Source: Microbacterium dauci (GTDB taxonomy: Bacteria; Actinomycetota; Actinomycetes; Actinomycetales; Microbacteriaceae). Taken from it: 64,000 nt of DNA. Below, piece by piece: positions 32,405 to 41,210 of this stretch. Location: NCBI RefSeq assembly GCF_030065535.1, contig NZ_JASJND010000006.1, positions 124,001 to 188,000 of the forward strand. The letters are read 5' to 3'. Position numbers and translations under genes: made by a program. Positions within the stretch are counted from its first letter, which is position 1. Each line of letters starts with the position of its first letter. Below the pieces are notes generated by a model. It was not told where the DNA came from. It saw only the letters and a list, made by a program, of their open reading frames with translations, and searched no databases.

Positions 32405-32983
32405 ATGACGTTCACATCGGTGGCGCTGGAGGCGCCGGCAGGGATCACGGCGAAGCTCGGGTGGGACCCCGCGACATCGGTGCACGATCGCCGACGACTC
32501 CTCGCGAAGGAGCTCGTCGTGGAGCGGCTCGGGTGCGACCCCAAAGAGGTGCGCGTCGACCGTGAGGCACCGCGCGGGTTCGGCTACCACCGTCGCCTCA
32601 TCGCGACGCGCGCCGGCGTCGACCTGCCGCTGACGATCGCGACCGCGAGCTTCCGTGCTGCGACGGTCGTGGTCGTATGCGAGCCCGGCATCCGGGTCGG
32701 CGTCGATCTTCGCGACCTGCATCCGGATGCCGCCGACCTGGCCGTCATGCGGCGGCACAGCCACCTCTTCGACGAATCGAACGTCCCCGACCTGGTGGAC
32801 CACTGGACCCGTGCCCAGGCGGTGCTCGAGGCGGACGGGCGCGGCACCCGCGTCGCCGCGCAGCACGTGCGACTCGACACCGGTCGCACGGCGGGGTGGA
32901 TCCCCGACCGGACGGCGCGCTACGCGATCGCCGACGTCTCGCGAGACGCGTTCGTCATCACCATCGCGCACACCCTCGCCTGA
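32405..32983 (+). CDS. 4'-phosphopantetheinyl-transferase-like protein with an altered catalytic motif
   Basis: The 192-residue protein resembles the phosphopantetheinyl transferase superfamily. It has IRVGVDLRDLHPD (the GVD metal motif) and, about 30 residues later, WTRAQAVLEADGRG at the place where active enzymes have W(T/S)xKEAxxKxxGxG. The Lys-Glu pair is replaced by Ala-Gln, so normal catalysis is doubtful. It might be a divergent or inactive relative. AGGAGGCGAGG precedes the ATG. It diverges from the nucleosidase and converges on nadE. I do not see acyl-carrier substrates nearby. Confidence 0.55.
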   Translation: MTFTSVALEAPAGITAKLGWDPATSVHDRRRLLAKELVVERLGCDPKEVRVDREAPRGFGYHRRLIATRAGVDLPLTIATASFRAATVVVVCEPGIRVGVDLRDLHPDAADLAVMRRHSHLFDESNVPDLVDHWTRAQAVLEADGRGTRVAAQHVRLDTGRTAGWIPDRTARYAIADVSRDAFVITIAHTLA

Positions 32984-32990
32984 GCGGCGA

Positions 32991-35060
32991 TCAGTCGCGG
33001 GAGGGTCCGACGGCGGCATCCAGCTCGGCGAGCCAGACCGCGGGGTTGCCGTCGGACGGTGCGCGCCAGTCGCCGCGGGGCGACAGCGAGCCCGCGGCGG
33101 TCACCTTCGGGCCGTTCGGGATGGCGCTGCGCTTGAACTGCGCGAACCCGAAGTAGCGGCGCAGGAACACGCGAAGCCAGCGCACGATCGTGTCGCGGTC
33201 GTACGCGTAGCGCTCGTCGGCGGGGAACCCGGCGGGCCACGCCCCGGCGTCCGCGTCGGCCCACGCCTGCTCGGCGAGGAAGACGATCTTCGACGGCCGG
33301 AACCCGTACCGCAGCACGTGGAACAGCGAGAAGTCGTGCAGGGCGTACGGGCCGATCGAGTCCTCAGTCGACTGCACCTTGCCGTCCGCCCCCGGCGGGA
33401 CGAGCTCGGGGCTGATCTCGGTGTCGAGCACCGACTGCAGCACCGCCTTCGCCGCATCGGTGAGCGTCGTGCCGTCGTCATCGCTGTGTGCGATGACCCA
33501 GCGGATGAGGTGCTGGATGAGCGTCTTCGGCACGCCGACGTTCACGGCGTAGTGGCTCATGTGGTCGCCGACGCCGTAGGTGGCCCAGCCGAGCGAGAGC
33601 TCCGACAGGTCGGAGGTGCCGATGACGATGCCGTTCTCGCGGTTCGCGAGGCGGAAGAGGAAGTCGGTGCGGGCGCCGGCCTGCACGTTCTCGAACGTCA
33701 CGTCGTAGACGGGCTCGCCGTCGGCAGCGGGGTGGCCGATGCCCTTCAGGAGCTCGGTCGCCATCGGGCGGATGTCGATCGTCTCGATCGTCGCGCCGAT
33801 CGCCTCGGCGAGGGCGATCGCGTTCGACTTCGTGTGATCGCTCGTCGCGAATCCGGGCATCGTGTACGCGAGGATGTCGCTGCGCGGACGCCCCATGCGG
33901 TCCATCGCCCGCGCGACGACGAGCAGTGCATGGGTTGAATCCAGGCCGCCGGAGACACCGATGACCGGCTTCGGCTGGCCGATCGCACGGAGGCGCTGCT
34001 CGAGCCCCGACACCTGGATGCTGAACGCTTCGTAGCAGTCCTGGTCGAGCCGCGCCGCGTCGTCGGGGACGAACGGGAAGCGGTCGAGCGGGCGACGGAG
34101 GCCGGTGACGGATGCCGCGGGCGACAGCGTGAAGTCGACGACCTGGGGCCACGTACTCACGTCGCGGCGGGTGTCCTCGAAGGTGCCCTGCCGCAGACGG
34201 TCCTGCCGCAGCCGGTCGAGGTCGACGTCGGCGATCGCGATGCGCGGCCCCTCGGGGAAACGTTCGGTCTCGGCGATGAGCGTGCCGCCCTCGTAGATCA
34301 TCGTCTGGCCGTCCCACGAGACGTCGTTCGTGGACTCGCCCTGGCCCGCGGCCGCGTACACGTACGCCGCGAGGCATCGGAGCGACTGCGACTGCACGAG
34401 CGAACGCCGGTCGTCGGCGCGCGCAATCGTGATGGGGCTGCCCGAGAGGTTCAGCAGGACGGTCGCGCCGTGCAGCGCCGCGTGCGACGACGGCGGCACC
34501 GGCACCCACATGTCCTCGCAGATCTCCGCGTGGATCACGAGGCCCGGCACATCGGTGGCGCGGAAGAGCAGGTTCGGGCCGAATGGCACTTCGGCGCCGA
34601 AGAGCACCATCGGCGCGGGGTTGTCATCGATGCCCCTCGCATACCACCGGGACTCGTAGAACTCCCGGTACGTCGGGAGGTACGACTTCGGTGTGACACC
34701 GAGCACCTCGCCGCGGTGGATCACCACGGCGCAGTTGTAGAGCCGGTTCCCGGCCCGCAGCGGTGCGCCGACGACGAGCATCGGGGTCAGGTCGGCGGAG
34801 GCCGCCACGATGCGCTCGAGCGCGGCGAGGGTGGCATCCAGCACCGCGTCCTGCATGACGAGGTCGTCGATCGCGTAGCCGGTGAGGCAGAGCTCGGGGA
34901 ACACGGCGACGGCGACGCCCGCGGCGGCGCACTCGGCGGCCGCCGCGAGCACGGCGTCGGCGTTCCGCTGCGGGTCGGCGATCGCAACCGGGATCGTGCA
35001 GGCGGCGACGCGCGCATACCCGTGCCGGTACGGGTTCTCGAAGGGAAGCTGCTCGCTCAC
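32991..35060 (-). CDS. nadE: Glutamine-dependent NAD+ synthetase
   Basis: The 689-residue enzyme has two domains. The N-terminal nitrilase-type glutaminase carries the triad region: Glu in FPELCLTG (about E56), Lys in GVTPKSYLPTYREFYE and Cys in AEICEDMW. The C-terminal ATP pyrophosphatase has the P-loop GVSGGLDSTHAL and GTSDLSELSLGWATYGVGDHMSHY. It amidates nicotinate adenine dinucleotide to NAD+ with ammonia from glutamine. The start is GTG at 35060 without a Shine-Dalgarno sequence; CAGACT lies 6 nt upstream. Confidence 0.95.
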   Translation of the reverse strand: MSEQLPFENPYRHGYARVAACTIPVAIADPQRNADAVLAAAAECAAAGVAVAVFPELCLTGYAIDDLVMQDAVLDATLAALERIVAASADLTPMLVVGAPLRAGNRLYNCAVVIHRGEVLGVTPKSYLPTYREFYESRWYARGIDDNPAPMVLFGAEVPFGPNLLFRATDVPGLVIHAEICEDMWVPVPPSSHAALHGATVLLNLSGSPITIARADDRRSLVQSQSLRCLAAYVYAAAGQGESTNDVSWDGQTMIYEGGTLIAETERFPEGPRIAIADVDLDRLRQDRLRQGTFEDTRRDVSTWPQVVDFTLSPAASVTGLRRPLDRFPFVPDDAARLDQDCYEAFSIQVSGLEQRLRAIGQPKPVIGVSGGLDSTHALLVVARAMDRMGRPRSDILAYTMPGFATSDHTKSNAIALAEAIGATIETIDIRPMATELLKGIGHPAADGEPVYDVTFENVQAGARTDFLFRLANRENGIVIGTSDLSELSLGWATYGVGDHMSHYAVNVGVPKTLIQHLIRWVIAHSDDDGTTLTDAAKAVLQSVLDTEISPELVPPGADGKVQSTEDSIGPYALHDFSLFHVLRYGFRPSKIVFLAEQAWADADAGAWPAGFPADERYAYDRDTIVRWLRVFLRRYFGFAQFKRSAIPNGPKVTAAGSLSPRGDWRAPSDGNPAVWLAELDAAVGPSRD

Positions 35061-35131
35061 GGCACCAGTCTGTCAGGTGCGGCCGGGGGAGTGTCGGTGC
35101 CCGCGGTTAGGGTCGGAAGCGGAAGGGTGAC

Positions 35132-38100
35132 ATGCGATACATCGAAGACGACGGCCGGATCGTCTGGAGCGCGAGCGACCTCAAGGCTGCGGCCGAGTGC
35201 GAGTTCGCGTGGCTCCGTGCCATCGACGCGAAGCTCGGCCGCGTGCCGGCCGTCGACGACCCCGAAGACCTCACGCTCGCGCGCGCCGGGCGACTCGGCA
35301 CCCAGCACGAGCTGCGGGTGCTCGCCGACTACCACGCGCAGTTCCCGGGGCGCGTGATCGAGATCCCGGAGACCCGGTCGTCGGATGCCGCGGCGCTCGC
35401 CGACGCCGTCGCGGCGACGATCGCAGCGCTCGCCGACCCGGACGCCGCCGTGGTGTTCCAGGCCGCGTTCGCCACCGACGAGTTCGTCGGGTTCGCGGAC
35501 TTCCTGGTGCGTGACGACGACGGCAGCTGGATCGTGCAGGACACGAAGCTCGCGCGGCACGCCCGCGTCACCGCACTCATGCAGCTTGCCGCCTACGCCG
35601 ACCAGCTCGACCGCCTCGGCGTGTCCCGCTCCGACCGGGTGCAGCTGCTGCTCGGCGACGGCTCCGTCTCGGAGCACGCCGTGCGCGATCTGCTGCCGGT
35701 GTTCGGGCTGCGACGTGGTCGACTCCGCGCGCTCATCGCCGACCGCGACGTGGCAGCCGGTGGCGCCGGCGCACCGCTCGCGTGGGGCGACGAGCGCGGC
35801 GACCTCCGCATCGTCGCGTGCGGTCGCTGCGCCACCTGCGACCTCGAGGTCATCGCGCAGCGCGACCTCCTCCTCGTCGCGGGCATGCGGCCGGTGCAGC
35901 GCGACCGCCTCCGAGCCGCCGGCGTCGTCACCATCGACGACCTTGCAGCCGCGCGCGAGGCGCCGCCGCGCATGTCGTGGGACACCTTCGCCGGGCTTCG
36001 CACCCAGGCCCGGTTGCAGCTCGAGAGCCCCGCGGGTGGGGTCGCGCCGGTGGCATCCGGCGTCCCGGTCGCAGTGCCGACGTTCGAGGTGGTCTTCCCG
36101 AAGGCGCTCGGCGCGCTGCCGCGGCCGTCGCGCGGCGACCTGTTCTTCGACTTCGAGGGCGACCCGCTCTACACCGAGGGTGCAGGCGCGAACGGGGTCA
36201 CCCACTGGGGCATCGACTACCTGTTCGGCTGGGTCGATCTCGACGAGCAGTACTCGGCGTTGTGGGCGCACTCCTTCGCCGACGAGAAGGCGGCGCTCCT
36301 GCAGTTCCTCGACATCGTCGCGTTGCGACGCCAAGCGCACCCCGACATGCACATCTACCACTACGCGCCCTACGAGCCGTCGCACCTGCTCGCGATGGCG
36401 GCGCGCCACGGCGTCGGCGAGGCTGCCGTCGACCGGCTGCTCGCCGAGGGCGTTTTCGTCGACCTGTACCCGATCGTGCGTCGCGCGCTCCGGGTCGGGT
36501 CGCGGTCGTATTCGATCAAGAAGCTCGAGCCGCTCTACATGGGCGCCGAGGTGCGCACGAGCGACGTGCAGCGCGGCGACGACTCGATCGTGCGGTACGT
36601 CGAGGCACGCACCCTGCAGGATGCCGGGGACGCGGCATCCGCGCAGGCGATCTTCGACGACCTCGCCGACTACAACCGATACGACTGCGTCTCGACGCGG
36701 CGGCTACGGGACTGGCTCGTCGACCGCGCGCGCGAGGCGAAACTCGTGCCGTCGCGAGAGCCCGACGCCGGCGAGGTCGTGTACGAGCCGTCGCACCGGG
36801 CGGAGGCCCTGTCGCGGCTCGCGGCAGACGCGAGCGACGACACCGCCGCCGAGGCGCTGCGACTGGGCGCAGCGGCCATCGACTACTACCCGCGGGAGGC
36901 GAAGACCTTCTGGGCGACGCACTTCTTGCGGCTGCGGGAGCCGGTGTCGGTCTGGGAGGACACCCGCGACGTCGTGGTGGTCGATCGCGACCGCTGCCGT
37001 GTCGTCACCGACTGGCACCTGCCCGAGGGTGGCCGCGCACAGCGCCGCGTGATCGAGCTGCGCGGGGATCTCGCCCCCGGCACGCGGCTCGTCGAGGGGC
37101 AGAACCCGTACGCCGTGTACGAAGTGCCTGCGCCGTTCCCGATCGAGACGAGCCCGCGTTGGATCCACGCCGCGCGCAGCATCACGGTCGCCGATGTCCT
37201 CGACGACGGCGTCGTCATCGAAGAGACCGCGTACCAGGGGTTCGCCTGGCAGGAGTTGCCCGTCGCGCTCACGCCGCAGGCGCCGCCGCGCGCCGGCAGT
37301 CAGCAGGCCGCGATCGACGAGTGGGCCGACGCCGTGCTCGCGGCGGGCGGTGAACTGCCGGCCGACCCGGCGAGCGACCTGCTGCTGCGTCGGTCGCCGC
37401 GTCTCGCCGGCGGTGCGGGGCTGCCGCGCACCGCCGACGACATCGCCGACATCGCCGCCGCGCTCGTGGCATTGCAAGACAGCGCATTGTCGGTGCAGGG
37501 CCCTCCCGGCACGGGCAAGACCTACGTCGGCTCGCATGTGGTCGCGCGGCTCGTGCGCGAGCGCGGCTTCCGCGTCGGCGTCGTGGCGCAGTCCCACAAC
37601 GTCGTCGAGCACATGCTCGACCGGATCGTGGCTGCCGGTGTGCCGAAGGCCCAGGTCGCGAAGGCCCCGAAGGGCCCGGCGACCGGCGACGAGTCGTTCA
37701 CCGTCATCGCGAAGAACGGCATGGCCCCGTACATCGCCGAGCAGCAGGGCGGCTTCGTCGTCGGCGGGACGGCATGGGACCTCACTCACGCCGGCCGGAT
37801 CGGCCGTCGCAGCCTCGACCTGCTCGTCATCGACGAGGCCGGGCAGTTCTCGCTCGCCTCGACGATCGCGGTGTCGATGGCCGCGACGCGCGTGCTGCTC
37901 CTCGGCGACCCGCAGCAACTGCCCCAGGTGAGCCAGGGCACCCACCCCGAGCCGGTCGACACCTCAGCGCTCGGCTGGGTCATGGACGGCGCGTCGGTGA
38001 TCCCTCCCGAGCGCGGCTACTTCCTCGCGCAGACCCGCCGGATGCGCCCCGAGATCGCGGGTCCGGTGTCGGAACTGTCGTACGCGGGGCGCCTCGCGGC

Positions 38101-38620
38101 GCACCCCGGCACGTCGACGCGGACGCTCGACGGCGTGGCATCCGGTGTCGTGACCGTGCCGATGGTGCACACGCGCAACGCGACGCAGTCGCCCGAAGAA
38201 GCGGAGCGCGTCGTCGAGCTCGTCCGAGGGCTGCGCGGCCGGGCGTGGGACGACGGCACCGGTGCGCGGCCGCTCGAAGGCCGCGACATCATCGTGGTCA
38301 CGCCGTACAACGCGCAGCAGGTGCTCGTCGAGGAGGCGCTGGTCGCCGCCGGTTTCGGCGACGTGCCGGTCGGCACGGTCGACCGATTCCAGGGGCAGGA
38401 GGCCGCGGTCGTCATCGTGTCGCTCGCGGCGTCATCGGGCCGCGATGCGCCCCGCGGGCTGGAGTTCCTGCTGCTGCAGAACCGCATCAACGTGGCAGTG
38501 AGCCGCGCGATGCACACCGCGTACGTCGTCTACAGCACCGGCCTGCTCGACGACCTGCCGCGGACGCCGGAGGGTGTCGCGCGCCTCAGCGCGTTCGCGC
38601 GCCTCGTCGGTGCAGCCTGA
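35132..38620 (+). CDS. TM0106-family RecB-like nuclease fused to superfamily 1 helicase
   Basis: The 1162-residue protein joins three modules. First is a RecB-like nuclease (about residues 1-280) with GTQHELRVL, FADFLV and IVQDTKLARHARV plus a Cys cluster CGRCATC. Second is an RNase H-like module (LFFDFEGDPLYTEG, YNRYDCVSTRRL). Third is a Dna2/UPF1-type helicase with Walker A GPPGTGKTYV, Walker B VIDEAGQFS, GDPQQLPQV, VGTVDRFQGQEA and VAVSRA. Such proteins probably act in DNA or RNA processing; the biological role is not settled. AAGGG precedes the ATG. It faces away from nadE across 71 bp. Confidence 0.88.
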   Translation: MRYIEDDGRIVWSASDLKAAAECEFAWLRAIDAKLGRVPAVDDPEDLTLARAGRLGTQHELRVLADYHAQFPGRVIEIPETRSSDAAALADAVAATIAALADPDAAVVFQAAFATDEFVGFADFLVRDDDGSWIVQDTKLARHARVTALMQLAAYADQLDRLGVSRSDRVQLLLGDGSVSEHAVRDLLPVFGLRRGRLRALIADRDVAAGGAGAPLAWGDERGDLRIVACGRCATCDLEVIAQRDLLLVAGMRPVQRDRLRAAGVVTIDDLAAAREAPPRMSWDTFAGLRTQARLQLESPAGGVAPVASGVPVAVPTFEVVFPKALGALPRPSRGDLFFDFEGDPLYTEGAGANGVTHWGIDYLFGWVDLDEQYSALWAHSFADEKAALLQFLDIVALRRQAHPDMHIYHYAPYEPSHLLAMAARHGVGEAAVDRLLAEGVFVDLYPIVRRALRVGSRSYSIKKLEPLYMGAEVRTSDVQRGDDSIVRYVEARTLQDAGDAASAQAIFDDLADYNRYDCVSTRRLRDWLVDRAREAKLVPSREPDAGEVVYEPSHRAEALSRLAADASDDTAAEALRLGAAAIDYYPREAKTFWATHFLRLREPVSVWEDTRDVVVVDRDRCRVVTDWHLPEGGRAQRRVIELRGDLAPGTRLVEGQNPYAVYEVPAPFPIETSPRWIHAARSITVADVLDDGVVIEETAYQGFAWQELPVALTPQAPPRAGSQQAAIDEWADAVLAAGGELPADPASDLLLRRSPRLAGGAGLPRTADDIADIAAALVALQDSALSVQGPPGTGKTYVGSHVVARLVRERGFRVGVVAQSHNVVEHMLDRIVAAGVPKAQVAKAPKGPATGDESFTVIAKNGMAPYIAEQQGGFVVGGTAWDLTHAGRIGRRSLDLLVIDEAGQFSLASTIAVSMAATRVLLLGDPQQLPQVSQGTHPEPVDTSALGWVMDGASVIPPERGYFLAQTRRMRPEIAGPVSELSYAGRLAAHPGTSTRTLDGVASGVVTVPMVHTRNATQSPEEAERVVELVRGLRGRAWDDGTGARPLEGRDIIVVTPYNAQQVLVEEALVAAGFGDVPVGTVDRFQGQEAAVVIVSLAASSGRDAPRGLEFLLLQNRINVAVSRAMHTAYVVYSTGLLDDLPRTPEGVARLSAFARLVGAA

Positions 38621-38666
38621 CTCGCGCGGCGCGGGGCTGGGCCTCGCGCGCTTGCGCGTTGCGCGG

Positions 38667-38739
38667 ATGCAATGGATCCGGTGCGGCGCGCCGGGTCGCG
38701 GCATCCGTTGGTCGGCGAGTCGGCACGGATCCATTGCAT
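38667..38739. repeat. Intergenic 14-bp inverted repeat (ATGCAATGGATCCG)
   Basis: ATGCAATGGATCCG at 38667-38680 recurs inverted at 38726-38739 with a 45-bp spacer, in the gap between the convergent nuclease/helicase and upp genes. It could be a REP-like palindromic element or a processed terminator region. There is no other copy in the window. Confidence 0.6.
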
Positions 38740-38748
38740 TCGTGCGCC

Positions 38749-38812
38749 GAGCGGATGCCTCGCCGAACGGATACCTCGGCGAGCGGATGCCTCGCCGAAC
38801 GGATGCCACGGC
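38749..38812. repeat. Four tandem 16-bp repeats
   Basis: Four 16-bp units (38749, 38765, 38781 and 38797) follow the pattern GARCGGATRCCWCGSC. Units 1 and 3 are identical; units 2 and 4 are close variants, giving two 32-bp periods. Three of the four contain GGATGCC, the word iterated across the window. The stretch 38621-38847 holds no credible gene. Confidence 0.75.
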
Positions 38813-38847
38813 GGGCCCGCCGGGCAGCAGCAGGTGCCGGGTACGGG

Positions 38848-39480
38848 TCAGACGGTGCCGTAGAGGCGGTCGCCGGCGTCGCCGAGACCGGGCACGATGT
38901 AGCCCTTCTCGTTGAGGCGCTCGTCGAGCGAGCCCAGCACGAGGGTGACGTCGCGGTCGCCGAGCTGCTGCTCGATCGTCGCGAGACCCTCGGGGGCGGC
39001 GAGGATGCAGACCGCGGTGACGTCCTGCGCGCCGCGTGCGAAGAGGAAGTCGATCGCAGCGCCCAGCGAGCCGCCGGTCGCGAGCATCGGGTCGAGCACG
39101 AAGCACTGGCGATCGCTGAGGTCCTCCGGGAGGCGCTCGGCGTAGGTGTAGGGCTCGAGGGTCTCCTCGTTGCGCGCCATGCCGAGGAAGCCGACCTCGG
39201 CGGTGGGGAGCAGCTTCGTCATGCCCTCGAGCATGCCGAGACCGGCGCGCAGGATCGGCACGACGAGCGGCCGCGGCTCGCTGATCTTCACGCCCTTCGT
39301 GGTCGTGACGGGGGTCGTGATCTCGACCTCCTCGACGCGGACGTTCCGGGTCGCCTCGTACGCGAGGAGGGTCATGAGCTCCTCGGTCAGCTGGCGGAAC
39401 ATCGGCGACGGTGTGCGCTGATCACGCAGCACCGTCAGCTTGTGGGTGATGAGGGGGTGATCGGCGACGTGCACACGCAT
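38848..39480 (-). CDS. upp: Uracil phosphoribosyltransferase
   Basis: The 210-residue enzyme salvages uracil to UMP with PRPP. Family landmarks are [14 protein letters not shown] at the start, [29 protein letters not shown], the PRPP loop [12 protein letters not shown] and the C-terminal [16 protein letters not shown]. The ATG has no Shine-Dalgarno sequence; TAGCCT lies 6 nt upstream (39492-39487), so a leaderless mRNA is likely. It is divergent from tadA across 31 bp. Confidence 0.96.
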   Translation of the reverse strand: MRVHVADHPLITHKLTVLRDQRTPSPMFRQLTEELMTLLAYEATRNVRVEEVEITTPVTTTKGVKISEPRPLVVPILRAGLGMLEGMTKLLPTAEVGFLGMARNEETLEPYTYAERLPEDLSDRQCFVLDPMLATGGSLGAAIDFLFARGAQDVTAVCILAAPEGLATIEQQLGDRDVTLVLGSLDERLNEKGYIVPGLGDAGDRLYGTV

Positions 39481-39486
39481 GACCCC

Positions 39487-39505
39487 AGGCTACCGGGGCT
39501 ACGCT
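39487..39505. promoter_or_regulatory. Back-to-back leaderless -10 boxes of upp and tadA
   Basis: TAGCCT on the minus strand (39492-39487) and TACGCT on the plus strand (39500-39505) each lie exactly 6 nt from their start codons and only 7 bp from each other. The two promoters must overlap fully. Confidence 0.5.
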
Positions 39506-39511
39506 GAGCGC

Positions 39512-39985
39512 GTGAGTCTGCCCGTCCGAGCCACCGACGACGCGGCCATGCTCCGCGCGCTCGAGCTCGCCGCAGGGGCCGCACGCCACGACGACGTTCC
39601 GGTCGGCGCGGTCGTGACGGCACTCGACGGCACGATACTCGGTGAGGGTCGGAACCTGCGCGAACGGGATGCCGACCCCCTCGCCCACGCCGAGGTCATC
39701 GCACTGCGCGCCGCGGCATCCGCCATCGGGTCGTGGAACCTCGAGCACTGCACGCTCGTCGTGACCCTCGAGCCGTGCGTCATGTGCGCCGGCGCGATCC
39801 TGCAGGCGCGCATCGGACGCGTCGTGTTCGGCGCTTGGGACGAGAAGGCGGGGGCCGCCGGATCGATGCACGACCTGCTGCGCGACCGCCGACTGCCGCA
39901 CCGCGCCGAGGTCGTCGGCGGCCTGCGCGCCGACGAGGCTGCCGCGCAGCTGCGCGCGTTCTTCGACGCGCGCCGGCGTCCTTGA
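39512..39985 (+). CDS. tadA: tRNA-specific adenosine deaminase TadA
   Basis: The 157-residue zinc deaminase has PVGAVV, the catalytic HAEV motif (AHAEVIAL), LEPCVMCAGAI with the two zinc Cys, and GRVVFGAWDEKAGAAGS. It converts the wobble adenosine of tRNA-Arg(ACG) to inosine. The start is a GTG at 39512 with a leaderless-type box; the frame extends upstream into the promoter region. It overlaps nothing and converges on the hydrolase gene 10 bp away. Confidence 0.93.
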   Translation: MSLPVRATDDAAMLRALELAAGAARHDDVPVGAVVTALDGTILGEGRNLRERDADPLAHAEVIALRAAASAIGSWNLEHCTLVVTLEPCVMCAGAILQARIGRVVFGAWDEKAGAAGSMHDLLRDRRLPHRAEVVGGLRADEAAAQLRAFFDARRRP

Positions 39986-39994
39986 CTGCCCGCG

Positions 39995-41107
39995 TCAGTC
40001 CGACGAGCTGAGGATGATCGCCTCGGTGGGCGGGGCCGGATGCTGCGGCTTGCCGATGTAGCCGATCAGCTCGAGGATCGCGCGGCGCACCTCGATCGGG
40101 CGCTCCAGGTGCGGCGCGTGACCGACGCCCTCGAGCGCGAGTTCGCTGACGTACCCGCCGGCGTTCGCGTAGGCCTGCAGTACGTCGCGGGTCTGCGACA
40201 CCATCGGCTGCGCAGGAGCGACCTCGTCACCGGGCCAGTCGGGGATGATGCCGAGCGCGCCGAGGTGGTTGACGTCCGAGAACGAGGCATCCGATACGAC
40301 GGCGTCGGCATCGCCGTGCACCCATAGGATCGGCGGCTTCTCGTTGAGGTCGACGATCGACGACACGTCGAAGTACTTCGGCGCGAGGGTGTTGCCGACG
40401 CCGATGCGACCGGGCGCGAAGCCCGGCCAGTTCGGGCTCGTCGTCGCGTCGCCCGGGAAGTTGCCGGTCGCGGTCGAGGTCGTGAGCATCGACTCGACCC
40501 AGATGTCCTCGTGGTCGGTCGTGTACCCGGGAGCGACGAAACCGGCGCGGAAGATGTTCCGCGGCGACGTGGGTGCCTCGTCGCTCGCGTCGCGTCGATT
40601 GAGCCGCTCGACGAAGTCGGGGTTGGTGCCACCGGCGCCGCAACCCGCGTCGTCGTCGGTCAGTCGGGTGCCGTCGCGGCGGGTCCCGCCGAAGCCGTAC
40701 GGCGACGCCGGCGCCTGCAGCGTCAGCGAGCGCACCGGGTGCTCGAGCGCGTACTGCATGATGACGGCACCACCGAGGCTCCAGCCCACGAGGTGGGGCG
40801 ACTCGACGCCGAGTTCAGAGAGCGTCGCGTGAAGGTCGTCGCTGAAGTCGCGCACCCCGCGAGTCGCGTCGACGGGCATGTGCTCGGTCGCGCCGAAGCC
40901 GCGGAGGTCGATCGCGATGACGCGCAGCTCGGCGGGTAGATCCTGCATGAGCTCCTGCCAGAACAGGCTCGACGCGACGTTCCCGTGGACGAGGACGATC
41001 GTCGATTCGTCGGCGCACTCGGGGCTGTCGCCGGCACGTTCGAGGATCCCCACGCTCAGCCGGTCCGTGTCGATGGTGCGGGACGTGATGCCGTCGAGGA
41101 GGGTCAT
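39995..41107 (-). CDS. Alpha/beta hydrolase
   Basis: The 370-residue protein has the alpha/beta-hydrolase core: oxyanion segment IVLVHGNVASSLFW, LRGFGATE, nucleophile elbow GWSLGGAV, HGDADAVVSD with the acid, and catalytic His in GVGHAPHLERP. A roughly 130-residue lid or cap lies between strands 6 and 7. The substrate is unknown; lipolytic and epoxide-hydrolase-like members share this form. The ATG has TATCAT 6 nt upstream (41119-41114), the best of the leaderless -10 boxes. Confidence 0.85.
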   Translation of the reverse strand: MTLLDGITSRTIDTDRLSVGILERAGDSPECADESTIVLVHGNVASSLFWQELMQDLPAELRVIAIDLRGFGATEHMPVDATRGVRDFSDDLHATLSELGVESPHLVGWSLGGAVIMQYALEHPVRSLTLQAPASPYGFGGTRRDGTRLTDDDAGCGAGGTNPDFVERLNRRDASDEAPTSPRNIFRAGFVAPGYTTDHEDIWVESMLTTSTATGNFPGDATTSPNWPGFAPGRIGVGNTLAPKYFDVSSIVDLNEKPPILWVHGDADAVVSDASFSDVNHLGALGIIPDWPGDEVAPAQPMVSQTRDVLQAYANAGGYVSELALEGVGHAPHLERPIEVRRAILELIGYIGKPQHPAPPTEAIILSSSD

Positions 41108-41210
41108 GCCCCGATGATAGGCCCGCCACCTCAGCGCTTCCCAGTCATTCCCGATGCGTTCGCGGCGCCCAGACGTGCCCGTCCGGGCGCGCCGATGCCA
41201 GGATGGAAGC

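Noticed and set aside
38621..38847. tRNA or small RNA gene in the repeat-rich gap
   Set aside because: No cloverleaf, CCA end or promoter/terminator pair was visible; only repeats are supported.
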